This document shows positions 45,836-58,280 of a stretch of 64,000 bases of DNA, one piece after another. Numbering within the stretch: the stretch's first letter is position 1; each line of letters opens with the position of its first letter. The DNA is from Quillaja saponaria. Lineage: Eukaryota; Streptophyta; Magnoliopsida; Fabales; Quillajaceae. The position numbers were made by a program, and so were the translations under genes. Under the pieces are notes generated by a model. The model saw only the letters and a list, made by a program, of their open reading frames with translations, ran no database searches and was not told where the DNA came from. The stretch lies in assembly GCA_029379385.1 (NCBI GenBank), contig CM055607.1, forward strand, positions 11,966,001 to 12,030,000, in the 5' to 3' direction.

Positions 45836-48800
45836 TATTGGAATTAATGCACTTTCATGAATTTAGTTTTTCTAGATTCATCAATTATTCACATACATTT
45901 CTATTTTTTATGTTCATCAATTAATATAAGTGCATGGTGAATGTTTGTTGTTCATGTATTTGTATTTCTAAAAAGGTTATTAGAGGTGTATAAATAAAAC
46001 TCTCTCTTGTATCACTGATCATAAAAATCAAATAAGATTACATTTCACCCTAAAAACTCTTGTTTAGAGCTCTATAATAGTAACTCAAATTTATCAACAA
46101 GGGTATTAAGGCGTGTTTCAATCAATTCATCTAGGCGCTCTTATCATGGAGTCTTTCGTTGGAGTATCTAATGCTTCTCACTTTGTTATTCCAATCTTTT
46201 CGGGAGAAAATTATCAGTTTTGGAAGGTGAAGATGAAGACCCTTCTTCTAGCCGATGGGTTATGGAATATCGTTGAATCTAATTTCAATATGCCAGATAA
46301 TGGAAAAGAACTCTTGAATACACAAACAGAAACTTGAAGCAGACCAAATGTTGGATGCTAAAGCCCTTTCAAAAATTCAGAATGGAGTTTCCCAACAATT
46401 TTTCCCAGAATCATTACAGCCAATTCAGCAAAGGAGGCATGGGAAATATTGAAGAAAGAATTTCATGGTGATAGCAAGTCGATCACTATGAAACTCCAAT
46501 CTCTAAGGAGGCAATTCGAAAATCTAAGGATGAAGGATTCTGAAGTTGTAAGAGATTATTTTTCAAGAGTCATTGAAATAGTTAATCAAATGATAATCTT
46601 TGGAGAAGAAGTTACTAATAAAAAAATAGTTCGAGAAAATTCTGATTAGTTTGTCAGAGAAGTATGATCCAATTGTTGTGGCAATTGAAGAATCAAAAGA
46701 TCTTTCTTCCTTGTCTGTGGAGTAGTTAATAGGATCTTTGCAGTCACATGAAGAAAGAAGACTGAAAAGAAATGATGATCAAACAGAGTTAGCATTTCAA
46801 ACAAAACACTTCTCTAAATCCAAAGCATTTTTCAAGAAAGACGAAAATTAAAGCAAGGGAAGACGAAGGTGGAAGGATAAAAATAAGGAGAAGGATGAAA
46901 AAAGATGAAAGAGGTATGACATTCCAATAATTCTTTTGGCTATGTTAAAAAAGACTGCAGATTCAAAAAAGAAGACAACAAATTTTGTGAAGAAAAGAAT
47001 GATAATTGTGAAGGGAAATTATTTTATGCTTCTGATTTTAATGTTAAAGAGCATAATGATGTATGGTATCTTGATAGTGGTTACAATAACCACATGGCTG
47101 GAAACAAAAATATTTCTTGAGGTTGATAATTCTCCCACTCCAAAGATGCATTTGGGGAATGGAGATATTGTTGAGTCAAAAGGAAAAGGAAGAAATTCAG
47201 TTGAAATTAAAAAAGGGACCAAGTTCATTCATGATGTTTTATTGGTTCCTGAATTAAATCGAAATTTGCTTAGTGTTGGATAGCTTATTGAAAATGGCTA
47301 TCGTCTTCATTTTGAGAATGTAAGGTGCTTTATCTTTGATTGGACAGGGCTGGAATCTTGTCATAGACCAAGTCAACATGGAGCATAGAAGTTTTCCAAT
47401 TCAATTCCATTATGCTGATTTTAGACTGAAGTTGTTCAGGATAGCTGGCTTTGGCATAAGAGATTCTGTCATCTCAATTTCAATGGGTTAAAGCTTCTCA
47501 AACAAAAATATATGGTGACTGGCTTGCCTGACATTGAATCTCGGATTGATCCATGTGAAAGTTGCATTTATAGGAAAGCAACATCGTGCCTCATTTCCAA
47601 GACAAAGCACTTTGACAGCCAAAGCTTCACTAGAACTCATCCATATTGATATTTGTGGTTAGATGAAAACTCCTTCCTTAAGCCAGCAAAGGTATTTTTT
47701 GTCTTATATGGGTGACTATTCTTCTAAGACTTGGGTGTGTTTTTAAAAGAACAGTCAGAAACTTATCTTGTTGTCAAAAGATTCAAAGAGTATGTTGAAA
47801 AGGAAAGTGGTCATGCTATTAAAATGATTTGAAGTGACAAAGGTGGAGAATATACCTTAAAGGAATTTGAAGAGATGAAGGCACGTGGAAGAAATTGACA
47901 GCAAGCTATAGTCCATAGCAAAATGGTGTCGCTGAAAGGAAAAACAGAACCATTGTGTATATGGCAACCTCTATGTTGACTGAGAAAGGCCTACCAAAAT
48001 CTTTTTGAACAGGAAGCTTGTTTATATGGAAGTTTATATTCTTAATAGATGTCCAACTAACACCTTCTTAAAGCATGGGCCGGAATCAAGCCTTCAATAA
48101 GGCGCTTCTGAATTTTGGATGCATTTGTTGTGCTTATATTCTTTCACAAACAAGAACAAAGTTTGATAAAAGGTTGAAAAATGTATTTTTGTTAGGCTAT
48201 AGTTCTCATACAAAAGGATATCGTTTGTATAATGTTGAAACTAACAAGTTAATTGGGATTGGAAACAAAAAGATGTGAAAGAGCTCCTCTATGTTGCTTT
48301 TGAAGAGACGTATAAAGCATGGGCAACAACTGAAGAAGAAATTCATTCATAGTCATCAAGACCTCCTTCAAGTCCTAATTCAAGTGAAGGAACATCATCA
48401 CAAATTTACTCTTATCCAGAAACTCTTCCAAGAAAGGCTAAAAGGTTTCCATAGAAGTAAAAGTGAGCCTACACTATGTAAAGAAAGCTGCCTCTTCTAT
48501 TCTCATCATTTTTGTGTACGTTGATGACTTAATATTCACAGGGAATGATGAAAATATAATTCATGGATTCAAAGAAGACATGATGCATATTTATGAAATG
48601 ATTGATTTTGGGCTTACTTAATTATTTCTTGGAATTGAAGTTTCTTAAACAAAAAATGGGATCTTCATTTCTCAAAGAAAGTATGCCTAAGGAATTTTAA
48701 AGAAATTTAATACGCTTGGTTGCAAAGTAGTTTCTACTCCTTTGGTTGTAAATGAAAAATTAAGGAAAGAAGATAGTGGTAAAAAGATTGATGCCTCAAA

Positions 48801-49720
48801 TATAGATGTTTGGTTGGTAGCTTACTGTATCTTACAGCTACCTAGGCTAGATATTATGTTCACTTGTTGTCTAGATAAATACAAGAACCAAGTCAAATTC
48901 ATTATGGAGTTTCAAGGAGGGTGCTAAGGTACTTGCAAGATACGCTGAAATTTTCTATAAAATAGTTGAAGATTCAAAATTGATTGGCTACACATACAGT
49001 GATTGGGCTAGGTGCCAAGATGACATGAAAATCACTTCTGGCTATATTTTCTCTCTTGGATCATAGGTATGTTCTTGGGCTTCTAAGAAGCAAAATATTG
49101 TGGCGCAATCATCTGCTAAGGCTGAGTATGTGGCAGCTACAAAAGCTACTTCTCAAGCTATTTGGCTTCAAAAGATCATGGATGATGTTGCTGAAAAGCA
49201 GGAAGGAAAGACCGTGTTATTTTGTGACAATTAATCTGCAATGGCAATTGGAAATAATCCAATTAGCCATGACAAAACCAATCATATTACAATAAAATAC
49301 CATTTCACTAGAGGTGCTATTGAGAAAGAAGTTAGTCATCTCAAGAATTGCAGAACTGAAGAACAGTTTGTAGATATATTGACGAAAGAACTTCTTAAAA
49401 GTTTTTATTTTTATTTTTGGGAGCCTGTTGGAGTCATGAAGAAAGCGCATTAAGGAGTGTTGGAATTAATGCACTTTCATGAATTTAGTTTTTCTAGATT
49501 ATTATTCACATACATTCTATTTTCTATGTTCATCAATTGATGTAAGTGCATGGTGAATGTTTATTGTTCATGTATTTGTATTTCTAGAAGGGTCATTAGA
49601 GGTGTATAAATAGAACCCTTTCTTCTACCATTGATATTTAGTCAAATCAAAGAAGATTACAATTCACTAAAAAACTCTTTTTGTTTAGAGCTCTGCAATA
49701 GTAACTCAAATTTTTCAACA
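45836..49720 (+). mobile_element. Ty1/copia element, 3.9 kb, in MADS intron 1
   Basis: LTRs are at 45836-46099 and 49458-49720 (about 264 bp; TATTGGAATTAATGC / TGTTGGAATTAATGC ... CAACA). The 5-bp TSD GAACT is perfect (45831-45835 and 49721-49725). A degenerate initiator-Met primer-binding site lies at 46101-46113 (GGGTATTAAGGCG). The internal region has gag, integrase, late reverse transcriptase and RNase H in copia order, same strand as the MADS gene. The short length reflects deletions, so it is defective. Confidence 0.95.
46147..49452 (+). pseudogene. copia gag-pol remnant with internal deletions
   Basis: Gag starts with MESFVGVSNASHF at 46147 (IPIFSGENYQFWKVKMKTLL, LRMKDSEVVRDYFSRV). 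The pre-integrase zinc-finger region (HLNFNGLKLL, GLPDIES, CESC) is at about 47460-47570, and integrase SDKGGEY and QNGVAERKNRT at about 47830-47950. Reverse transcriptase is represented only by its later part (FVYVDDLIFTGND at about 48510, LGIEVS). RNase H and the tail (KAEYVAATKATSQAIWLQKI, KTNHITIKYHF, VDILTKELLKS) run to 49452. Stops and frameshifts are frequent, and the N-terminal half of RT is missing. Confidence 0.88.
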
Positions 49721-49725
49721 GAACT

Positions 49726-50953
49726 AGTATATGCTTGTTGCTTGTTGAAAATGGCAATCAGAGTATTTCCAATTTTCTCATATTACCTTAAAGCCCAATT
49801 GGGAGTAAATGAAAGTTATTTTCTTGTAACTGCACCATTTCTAGTGATTTTGATGCTGGTATAGATTCATAATCTTTCTTGGTTTATTCCAGCTAGTACA
49901 GTAGTACTGGATGTTGACAATGAAGTTCTTTGGTTTTTGTTGTACTTTCTGTGAATACAGACAGGGGAAGGCTGAAGTTTGTCGTCCCCGAGCTTGGAAA
50001 TTTCCCACGTGTCTCCCTTTCTTCTTTTACCTAAACCAATCCAGTAAAGCCACAATTCAGAATGTAGTATACCCAGTCTGAAACTTGCTTTCTATTCAAT
50101 GACTGTATATAATCTCTTGTATTTGTCATATCTGTATCAAGCTATAGACCTTATCTGCTATCCTTTTGCAAATAGAAGTTAAGATTAGCATATCTGTACT
50201 CAGATTGTTGCTTTGTCCTTGCATCATATGTCTCTCACTCAATACTAATTTTATGTTCTGGGAGCTTCTTTTTTCAACAAAATAAAATATTTATATGACT
50301 TTTACAATAACTATGGTGTTGCTATTTAAAATATTTCATCAAATTTTCACATGGTAAATACTTTGGTTTAACAACTTCATTCTTGATGGAGTTAACGCTT
50401 CTACTAATATCATGTCATTCTCGATTTTAAGTTTGTTACTCTTTCATCAGCATTTGCATGTTTACATGTAAATTCCAAACCCATCTTGTGTAAATGTATT
50501 ATATGTCTCTCTTTTACTTGAATGCTCTTAAACTCGACAGCTTATCTCCCCTTTTCCGACTTTAAAAATATACCTTCTAAGAGTAAAAGTATCACAAGCT
50601 TACGCTTAATTTGCCAAAGGAAATATGCAAAGTATTCAAAGAAGATCCTAGCTAGCATAGTTAGTATTATTGAGATAAGTATTATGATCATAGTGTTACT
50701 TCCTACTAAGTCCTGTTTCTTTATATGCATTTCTAATCAAATGGATATATACTCAAACATGAACCTATTTCTTTTACTTAAACCAGCTATTTCCCTAGGA
50801 GCTGTATGTCTTTTTTGTCTTTGAATCTTGTCATTGACATGTTCGAAAGAAAGCCTGGACATTTATGATTCAGCTATTTGACTTTGAAGTTAGTTGCTAT
50901 GTTTTCTGTGGAATTGTCTCTTTCGTGTAAATGTTTCGTTTTGGATGCTTCAG
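49726..50953. other. remainder of MADS intron 1
   Basis: No exon is supported here. A short ORF region at 50522-50824 has no recognised domain. The sequence is AT-rich and intron-like. Confidence 0.5.
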
Positions 50954-52059
50954 CATGCAAGCGATGATTCAATGTCATTATTAAGGTAAATAAATGTTTT
51001 AAAAGACATACAATCTTGGAAAACAAATATCAAATTTATGTATTGGATTTTGAGAGTATGGAGATATCTAGTTTGATACCTAAGGTTTTGGTTTAATATG
51101 AGATCAGTTAAGCGTTTAAAACTTAGTTTGATACCTAAGGTTAGGTTTTGGTTTTGATACCTAAGCGTTTAATATGAGATATCCACATTGAATTACTGAT
51201 TGATTATGATTAAAATATATTTATTGTTTAGTGTCCCAACTTTATCTTTATCTTTCTGTTTTCAATTTTTTTCTTCATATTTTGTAATTTGTATGTCACA
51301 GGAAGCTTTTAGGGGATGACTTGAATTCATGTTCTTATCATGAACTTGAAATTGATAATCAACTGCAGAAAAGCCTGCTTACCATCCGGGTGAGAAAGGT
51401 AAGTAACATTCTGATTTCTGTAACGGTGTTATAGAATATATTATGGAGAGATAAAGAAGCACCAGCAGATTATTATCTAATGGTAAAAGCTAATGTACCT
51501 GAATTGTATGCTTTCAGGCTGAATTAATAGCGGAGCACATTGAGCAGCTTAGAGCAAAGGTATGCATTCAGCTGCAATAGAAATTAGAAATCAAAGAAAA
51601 ATTAATGGTAGCTAAATTTTCTACACTTCATTTAGAAATTCATTTTACCTAATTCAGGAGAAAGGCTTGTTAGAAGAGAATGCCAGCTTAGTTGCAAAGA
51701 TGCATCCATCTATCTATAACTTACTTTTGATAGATCTTGCTGTTTAATTTCTGCAATTAATTCCTGTCAATTAACAAAAAAATAAAGCATGCCATTATAT
51801 ATCGTGTGATGGAAACTGAAAACATCTTTGTTCTAATTATGATATTCAAAATGAATGTGGTTTAAGATTGTTGATTTCAGAAAATCTTGTTTTCTATACT
51901 GGGAATGCGATGGTTTGTTGATATTTATGTTCACTTTATGATCAGTGTGGTGAAAAGCCGTGTCAACCATCTGGTAAACGAGAAGCTGCAATAAATCTTG
52001 TTCTAGGGAGCCTTGTGATCCACATGGCTTGCTCTCTGTTAGATCTCAATTCTGCTTAG

Positions 52060-53068
52060 TGATACGATAAAGTCATATATGTTGTAATTAAGCAATGTTC
52101 ATGAAAACAGTCATATGCATGAAAACTGCGTTGCAAAACCAGAACGAATTGTAATTGAGCAATGTTCATGAAAACAACTCATGCATATGCAAAATATCAA
52201 TAAATCAATTAGCTCAAGAGCTTTTAAGTTGATTGAATGAAATATTATAACATTTATTTGAGAAAAAACTTTTCCTTTAATATTCTAAATCTTATGTTGA
52301 TATTTTTTGTTATATCATTTTTATCATATTTTTTTTTATATTAGTTTAAATTTAAAATATTAATTATGTGTATTAATTATTCAAAAAAAATATTATTTAA
52401 TTTAGAGAACTAAAATTTATTATTTCATAATTAGTAGAAGAAATCTTTATAATTTAATGATATTTTCATTATCCCTTTAATATGATTTTAAAAAAAAAAG
52501 AAAAAAAAATTATTTTTTATAATTAAATAAGATTTTTATGTTTGTTGCTTGTTTTCTTTTGGTTAATTTTCTTAAAAATAAATCTAGATTTATTTATTTT
52601 TAGATCTTATCATGAAAAAAATAATAATAATTCAAGTTAAATTTGAAAATAATATATATATATATATAATATTTTATCTTTAAATATTTTTAGGAAAAAT
52701 AAGAAAGGAGTTAATTTGAAGTTTTATTTATTTATTAATTTTAGAATTTTTTATTTTTTTCATTTATGATTGTATAGTAATTTTATTCTTCTATTGATTA
52801 TTAAATAAGGAATGTTCAAATAATGTGTTTGTTTTTTTAACAATTCTTCTACCTAATTAATTAATATTTTGATCTTAAAATTACAGTTTAAAAAATAAGG
52901 TTAAAGGTGACAAAAAATGTCAATATGAAATTTAGGAATTATTTGAAAAAAGAAAGAAATTAAGAGTATGAGCTGTTTGGAATGAGAATTTATTTGAAAT
53001 GTCAAGTGAAATGTATGGCTTATCTTTGCTTTTCCAATTTTATTTTTATTATAATTAATTATTTTGAC
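52060..53068. other. AT-rich spacer after the MADS gene
   Basis: No gene was recognised. Strongly AT-rich with poly(A)/(T) runs. Confidence 0.55.
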
Positions 53069-54539
53069 AACTCAGCCAAAGTTTACTCTGTCGGTCCTAA
53101 GCTTGAGTAAAGGAGGAATGTTGCAATAGGTTGATGGTCAGCGTATAAAACTAGTCAAATCTTATGAAGATGAATCATACTTGATTATTCGTTGGGGTGT
53201 AACCCTCTTAGCTATGCGTTGTATCAAATCCTAGGTATAATGAGAAGTGAGAAAGGGTTGGGTCGTCACATCCTCAGTGGAGTGCCACACTGGCTCTCGG
53301 GTGTGGTGTAAAATGAGCAAGGGTTCTCGCATGGAGGGCGGGTGCGGGTAAAGAAGTTAGTCCAAGAAAATATTCGCAAAGCTACTTGGAACATAGAGGA
53401 CTCTTAAAAGACGAGGTTGTAGAAGTTAAGAGGAAAGGTGACAGAATAATTTTAGTGAAATTGATGATAGAAGAAGAGGCCTTCAATATCATTAGTGCCT
53501 ATGTCCTATAAATAGGATTAGAAGAAGCTACGAAGAAGGCATTTTAGGACGACCTAGATGAGATAGTCAAAGAAGTACCGTTAAGAGAGAAACTTTTTAT
53601 TGGAGGAGATTTGAACGGCCATATAAGAAGTACTAACAAGGGTTTTAAGAGAGGACATGGGGTTTATGGGTATGGAGATAGGAATGAGGGTGGAGAGTCG
53701 ATTTTAGATTTTGCGGTTGCATAAGACTTGATTTTAGCCAACACGTTCTTTAAGAAATGAGAGTCGCACTTAGTTACCTTTAGTAGTGGGCCTAACAAGA
53801 GCTAAGTAGATTTTGTTATGACTAGGAAGGTTGATAGAGTGTCGTGTAAGGATTGTAAGATTATACCTAGCTAGTGTTTAGTGTCTCAGCACAACTTTTT
53901 GGTTTTGCATGTTGGTGTTAAGCGTTGGAAGAAACAACATAATAGTAATAGGTGTAGTAGGACTAGATGGTGGAATTTAAATGGAGGGAAGATGGCTATT
54001 TTTAAAGACAAGATGTTACTTGGTGACCCATGGGTTGTGGAGGGTGAGCCTAATATGATTTGGGATGAGATGACGAGTTGTATTAGGAATACGACTAGAA
54101 AGGTGTTAGGAGAAAGTAGAGGATGTGGAGCACCAATTAAGGAGACATAGTGGTGGAATGAAGAAGTTCAATAAGCTATTAAAGTTAAAAAAGAGTGTTA
54201 TAAATGATTACACGAAATGAGGATAATTACAAATATTTTAGACAAGTTAGAAACAATGCTAAGAAAGCAGTTAAGGAAGTTAGAGGCAAGCTTGTGAAGG
54301 ACTTTACCAAAAGTTAGAGACAAAGGATGGAGAGAAAGATATTTATAAGATTGCCAAACAAAGGGAAAGACGAACTAGAGACTTAAATCATATTAAGTGC
54401 ATTAAGGATTAAGGGGACAAGATTTTAATTAAGGAAAACGAGATTAATGAGAGATAGTGAACTTACTTCGATATCTTGTTTAATAGAGATTCAATGGTTG
54501 ATGTCGAGGAACTAGATGAAGTCTTTGATGATATGAACC
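53069..54539 (+). mobile_element. decayed RTE LINE, 5' part only
   Basis: It aligns collinearly with about 16911-18550 of the complete LINE: a 5' leader (ACTCTGTCGGTCCTAAGC), then a deletion at about 53400 that removes the start of the endonuclease. Then come LMIEEEAFNIISAYV, FGGDLNGHIRSTN-like sequence, ESILDFAVA and LANTFFKK, and the DLLGDPW/MIWDEM region (53881-54150). Many stops are present. It breaks off at a poly(T) run at 54540 and the RT catalytic part is absent. RTE copies normally lose the 5' end, so retention of the 5' end here points to later deletion. Confidence 0.88.
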
Positions 54540-54595
54540 TTTTTTTTTTTTTTTTTCCATATGACCATGTCTTCATATAAACCAAATCCTATTAT

Positions 54596-55110
54596 TAGGG
54601 ATGGCAACGAGCCGAGCTCGAGCCAAACTTTGACAAAGCTAGGCTTGGCTAGTTAAGTTTTAGACAAGCTCAAGCTTGGCTAGTGTTTGTTAAGGGCTCG
54701 CGAGTCTAAGCTTGTTAAGAGTTAACAAGCCTAACCTCGACTCGGTAAGGGCTCGTTAAGGTTTGAAATTATAAAAAAGTTTTGTAGTAAAAAAGAGTTG
54801 AACCTAATACTTGGTAAACATTTGTATAACCTACCACCAAATCAAGTTACAACTTACAATGATTTTTGTATATAACTAGATTTATTATAAATTTAAATAT
54901 AAATAATAAAAAATATATTATATAATATTAAACGAGCTAGCTCACGAGCTTACGAGCCGAGATTTGAAAAGATTGAATTCGTCTCATTTTACTAAACAAG
55001 CTCCAAATAAAGCTCAAGATCAGCTTTCTAAATGAGCCAAGCTCGACTTCAGCCTTTAACGATTAACTTACGAGTTGTTCATGAGCTATCTCGGCTCATT
55101 GCGACACATA
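54596..55110 (+). mobile_element. complete hAT-type MITE, 515 bp (GAGCTCGAGCC family)
   Basis: A perfect 8-bp TSD, CCTATTAT, flanks it (54588-54595 and 55111-55118). The left end is TAGGGATGGCAACGAGCCGA; the reverse complement of the right end is TATGTGTCGCAATGAGCCGA. Arms are rich in GAGC/GCTC words and the core is AT-rich. An 8-bp TSD and TAGGGATGGCAA-type ends are characteristic of hAT-derived non-autonomous elements. There is no ORF. Confidence 0.9.
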
Positions 55111-55118
55111 CCTATTAT

Positions 55119-56063
55119 GATTAAGGGATGCATGATATTGCAAAGTATGAACAAAAACAAAATTTACTCTCACCAATATATCTGTAGAAAAGAAACCTAA
55201 AAATTACTGGGTTTGTCGTGAGAAAAAGGTCATCCTAAGAATTGAAAGAAAATGTGTGATCATATTATCTTCAAAGCAAATTATAAATAAGGAAAAACTA
55301 AAGAAGAGAAGCAATATATATATATATATAGTTAAGAACAAATTAATTTGTAATTGGGGACGACGAAATCATCCATGGCTAAGATGTTATAACACAATGG
55401 AAAATTAAGGCTAAGTTCAACAAAGATACTAGTGTCAAGTTAAGATCGACGACATCATAATCATCATCATCAATATTGTTAAGTCCATATATGTTCGAGC
55501 TTACAATCAAGGTAAATTAGTAGAAAGCAAACTCGATGTGTGAATGTTCGAGCTAGTAACTTGTGAAAAGAAAAACGGTTTCTATAACAATTAATTAGTG
55601 GGTCAGGATTTTACACATTGTGGGCTAGATATATGACACGTGTCAAGTAGGGTGTATTTGAAAGGATCGAAGGAAAAAAAATTTTGAAAACAGAAACTCA
55701 AACACTAGGATCTTTTGTGAAGTTGTGCTTGGTGAAGGTGTATCTGAAAGGCCTTGTGAAATCAAAGATATGCCTTTCAAACATTTACTCTGGTGCAGTG
55801 TTATAATTTCAAGGCCAGATGAAAACTCCTTTCTAGATCGTGCCTTTTCATTGTAGGTAAGATTCTTCCTGCTTCTTTATTTTATGAGAAATATATACGG
55901 ATGAATCAGACTCAAAAAATGGTTAGATCGATGCATTGGGTCACTGTCGTCGTATACCACTACTTCGACTTCGTTTATTATGTCTAGTGATTGTTCTATA
56001 GCAAAGTGAACTAGAAAAGGAACTAACTCATTCGGGTTTTGGCCAAGGGAAAAGGTTGTAAGG
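55119..56063. other. spacer; possible decayed coding stretch
   Basis: No gene can be supported. About 55705-55858 reads EVVLGEGVSERPCEIKDMPF and ISRPDENSFLDRAFSL in one + frame ending in TAG at a GTAAG, but I recognise no family. Confidence 0.35.
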
Positions 56064-56219
56064 ATGAAATTGGAAACCAAAGAGGGTGAGGACGAAATTG
56101 AGTGTGGGGAAGACGAGAAATTGGGTGAGAAAGGTGGCAGTGGTGGGGATGATGAGATGAATAAGTGTTTGGAAGCTTGCCCTAGCTTTTCCATGGATGA
56201 TTGGGAAGATTCTGATTAA
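56064..56219 (+). CDS. short acidic ORF, unidentified
   Basis: A 51-codon ORF, MKLETKEGEDEIECGEDEKL to CLEACPSFSMDDWEDSD, strongly acidic (D/E rich). The same frame is open upstream to about 56008 (TRKGTNSFGFWPREK), so it may be the end of a larger decayed exon. On the opposite strand it reads as a Ser/Pro/Phe-rich ORF, probably a shadow. I recognise no domain. Confidence 0.25.
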   Translation: MKLETKEGEDEIECGEDEKLGEKGGSGGDDEMNKCLEACPSFSMDDWEDSD

Positions 56220-56989
56220 GAGGTTTAGCACACTATCGTACGAGGGATAGGATGACGTTGTTCACAGATTAAGTGTTGAGAAGTTGTGTGAGATTAAAAG
56301 GAGATTTTTCCAATCAAACTAATTAAGAGTCCGATTAAAGTTACCTGAAGGATAAAGCTATATGATTCCATATCAGAGTGATTTCCATGGATGACTGCAT
56401 TTATGAAGAACAATTGAAAGGTGGATTAAGATTTCCCCTGCATCTATTTTTTTGTAATAGTGTGTTAATGTGTATGGAGTGTGTCCTGCTTAGTTGACCC
56501 CGAATGGGACTAGGTTTGTAATTGGTTTCGTTGGGTTGTGTCATGAACTAGAACTGAAATCGTCAGTGTTTGTGTTTAGGCATCTTTTTTCATAAAGATA
56601 AAGAAAAGTATGTGGTTTTACTTCGCTTCTAAGTCATCTATTTTTGACCGACCCTGACAATAACTAGGGATGGAAACCTCATTATTTTTTGTACATTGTA
56701 TGAATCCTACAAGGTTGGTAAATGGGTTAGGAAAATTAATCTTGTGACGAGGCAAACTCCTAAACTCACGAGACAACAAAGGAAGAGATTGCAAAGATTT
56801 AGCATCAGCAATCGAAGCAACCTAGAGAGAAACCCAATTTTGATATAACAAAGTTTCTGGCACCATAAATGTTGTTTGCTGCTGGAGTTTCTGAGTTGAA
56901 ACAGGGTGAAATGTGACTAGACTTAAAATGCCTTTAAAGCTATTGATAATTTATGTTCCTCGAACTGATATTTTAACCAATTTTCCTAT

Positions 56990-58136
56990 ATGTATGAGGA
57001 TATGGAGGGGCTTAAGAAAAAACCTATGTTGGACAAATTACTAGAAATTAGGAGAGAGGGGAAAAGGAAGACTGCTGAGGAGAAGAGAATTGCTAAGGGT
57101 GGATTATCTAAAAGGCCTAAGAAGAAGAAAACAGTGGGTCCAATAGCCGAACAACTGGATTTGGACCCTGAATCCCCTGCTCAGGAAGTTAATCCTGAGT
57201 TAAAGGAAGCAGATTCTTCTGAGCATTGCATCTTCCGCGTATGTGGTATGACTTTGACCCTAGTCAAGAGGTTTTGAAGGGATGCCAAACCTAGGGCATG
57301 AAGAGTTTGCAAAGGTGGTAAATAACATTCCCCCTTCTATGGGTATCTGCTGAAAACATGCTCAGCTGTCCTTATGACCCTCGTTTAAATGCATTGGCTT
57401 CATGGGGCGTATAAGGTGTCTCAGGGGACCCTTTTGGAGGGAGATCCGAGCTCTTTCGATAGTTTTCCCATTATGGTCGGAATTTCATAACTCTTCCGAA
57501 TCCATAGTAATTGTGAGTGTTTTGATGATGTATGTTATTGCCATCACACTTTGAGTTTTGTCGTGTGTCTTAGAAATAATATTGGTGTGGTGTTGCAGGA
57601 GCTAAGGGATGGGCCATATATTTGAGCACATGAAGAAGTTCACAATGGAGCGTAAGGTCACTTATTGCAATATCAATGAGCTGTCCAAGACTCTATCTAC
57701 AATGAGAAGTCGGGTCTTTGAGGCTAAGGCTACCAATGCTCACCTAGTTGTCCAATCTCAAGTCCTTGAAGAAATCAAAAGATAAGGAGATGGCTCGGAT
57801 TAAAAATGTGTGAAGGCCACAGAGAAGTAGAAGCTAGTCATGAGTCTAAAATTAAGAAGGCCATTCAGGATTTCAAGTAGTCTAATGTGTTTCAGGAAGA
57901 TCGTTTTATACAAGAGTGAAGCTTTCTATGTTTGGGGCCTCAAGGAGTGTCGAGATAATGTAATTGCCGTAGATGTTGATTTTTCCTTGGAGAAGAGGAG
58001 GTTGAAAGTGGTGATTTTGAATCCTTGGCGAGCAAAGAAAAGTAAGAAACCGAGAACCCAGATGTCCATGCTGGGAGTTTCGACGTGCCAGCCAAGTGTT
58101 ATGGCAATCGTTTTTAGTAGCCATGAGTCCATTTGA
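56990..58136 (+). pseudogene. decayed repeat-type gene, perhaps a retroelement gag-like ORF
   Basis: 56990-57277 encodes a lysine-rich segment (REGKRKTAEEKRIAKGG, KRPKKKKTVG) followed by acidic DLDPESPAQE. Farther on, in broken frames, come KKAIQDFK (about 57852), YKSEAFY, GLKECRDNV and VDVDFSLEKRR (57907-58000). The pattern 'basic NLS-like region, coiled segment, KAI.DFK...F..G...C' resembles a common decayed ORF family near plant retroelements. Stops interrupt it. The function is unknown and the family link is a guess from memory. Confidence 0.3.
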
Positions 58137-58280
58137 TAATTTGATGTTTTATAGGTATTGTATTGTATTTGTTATACTGTCTTTTGAACAATGTTTGACT
58201 TTTTCTTTTTAATGTACAGTTGGTTGTAGGAAAATCTATTCGTATTATATCTTGTGAAAGTTGCTTTCACTTGATCACCA

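Larger units (their letters stand above)
45175..52059 (+). pseudogene. SOC1/TM3-like MIKC MADS-box gene, probably inactivated
   Basis: Exon 1 (45175-45356, 182 nt, donor GTAAGT) encodes an intact MADS domain: [45 protein letters not shown]. Exon 2 is probably 50954-50985 (codon phase fits, DMQAMIQCHY) but reads TAA at 50982 and is far shorter than usual. No convincing exon 3 is present. K-domain exons are well kept: 51302-51398 (KLLGDDLNSCSYHELEID, LQKSLLTIRVRK), 51518-51559 (AELIAEHIEQLRAK) and 51658-51699 (EKGLLEENASLVAK). The last has ATGC instead of a GT donor. A final exon is possible at 51946-52059 (CGEKPCQPSGKREAA to a TAG). Intact relatives regulate flowering time as MADS dimers. The copia insertion in intron 1 alone need not kill the gene; the stop, missing exon and lost donor probably do. 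Confidence 0.8.

Noticed and set aside
50522..50824. 100-aa ORF in MADS intron 1 as a gene
   Set aside because: Hydrophobic, AT-driven composition, no recognised domain, overlapped by an antisense ORF of similar quality.
51040..51180. Possible MADS exon 3 near TTTTGAGAGTATGGAGATATC
   Set aside because: The resemblance to the usual K-domain start is weak and out of frame, with a nearby GATACCTAAGGTT duplication; not strong enough to annotate.
55877..56231. Minus-strand Ser/Pro/Phe-rich ORFs
   Set aside because: Composition mirrors the acidic + strand ORF; no recognised domain or plausible start context.
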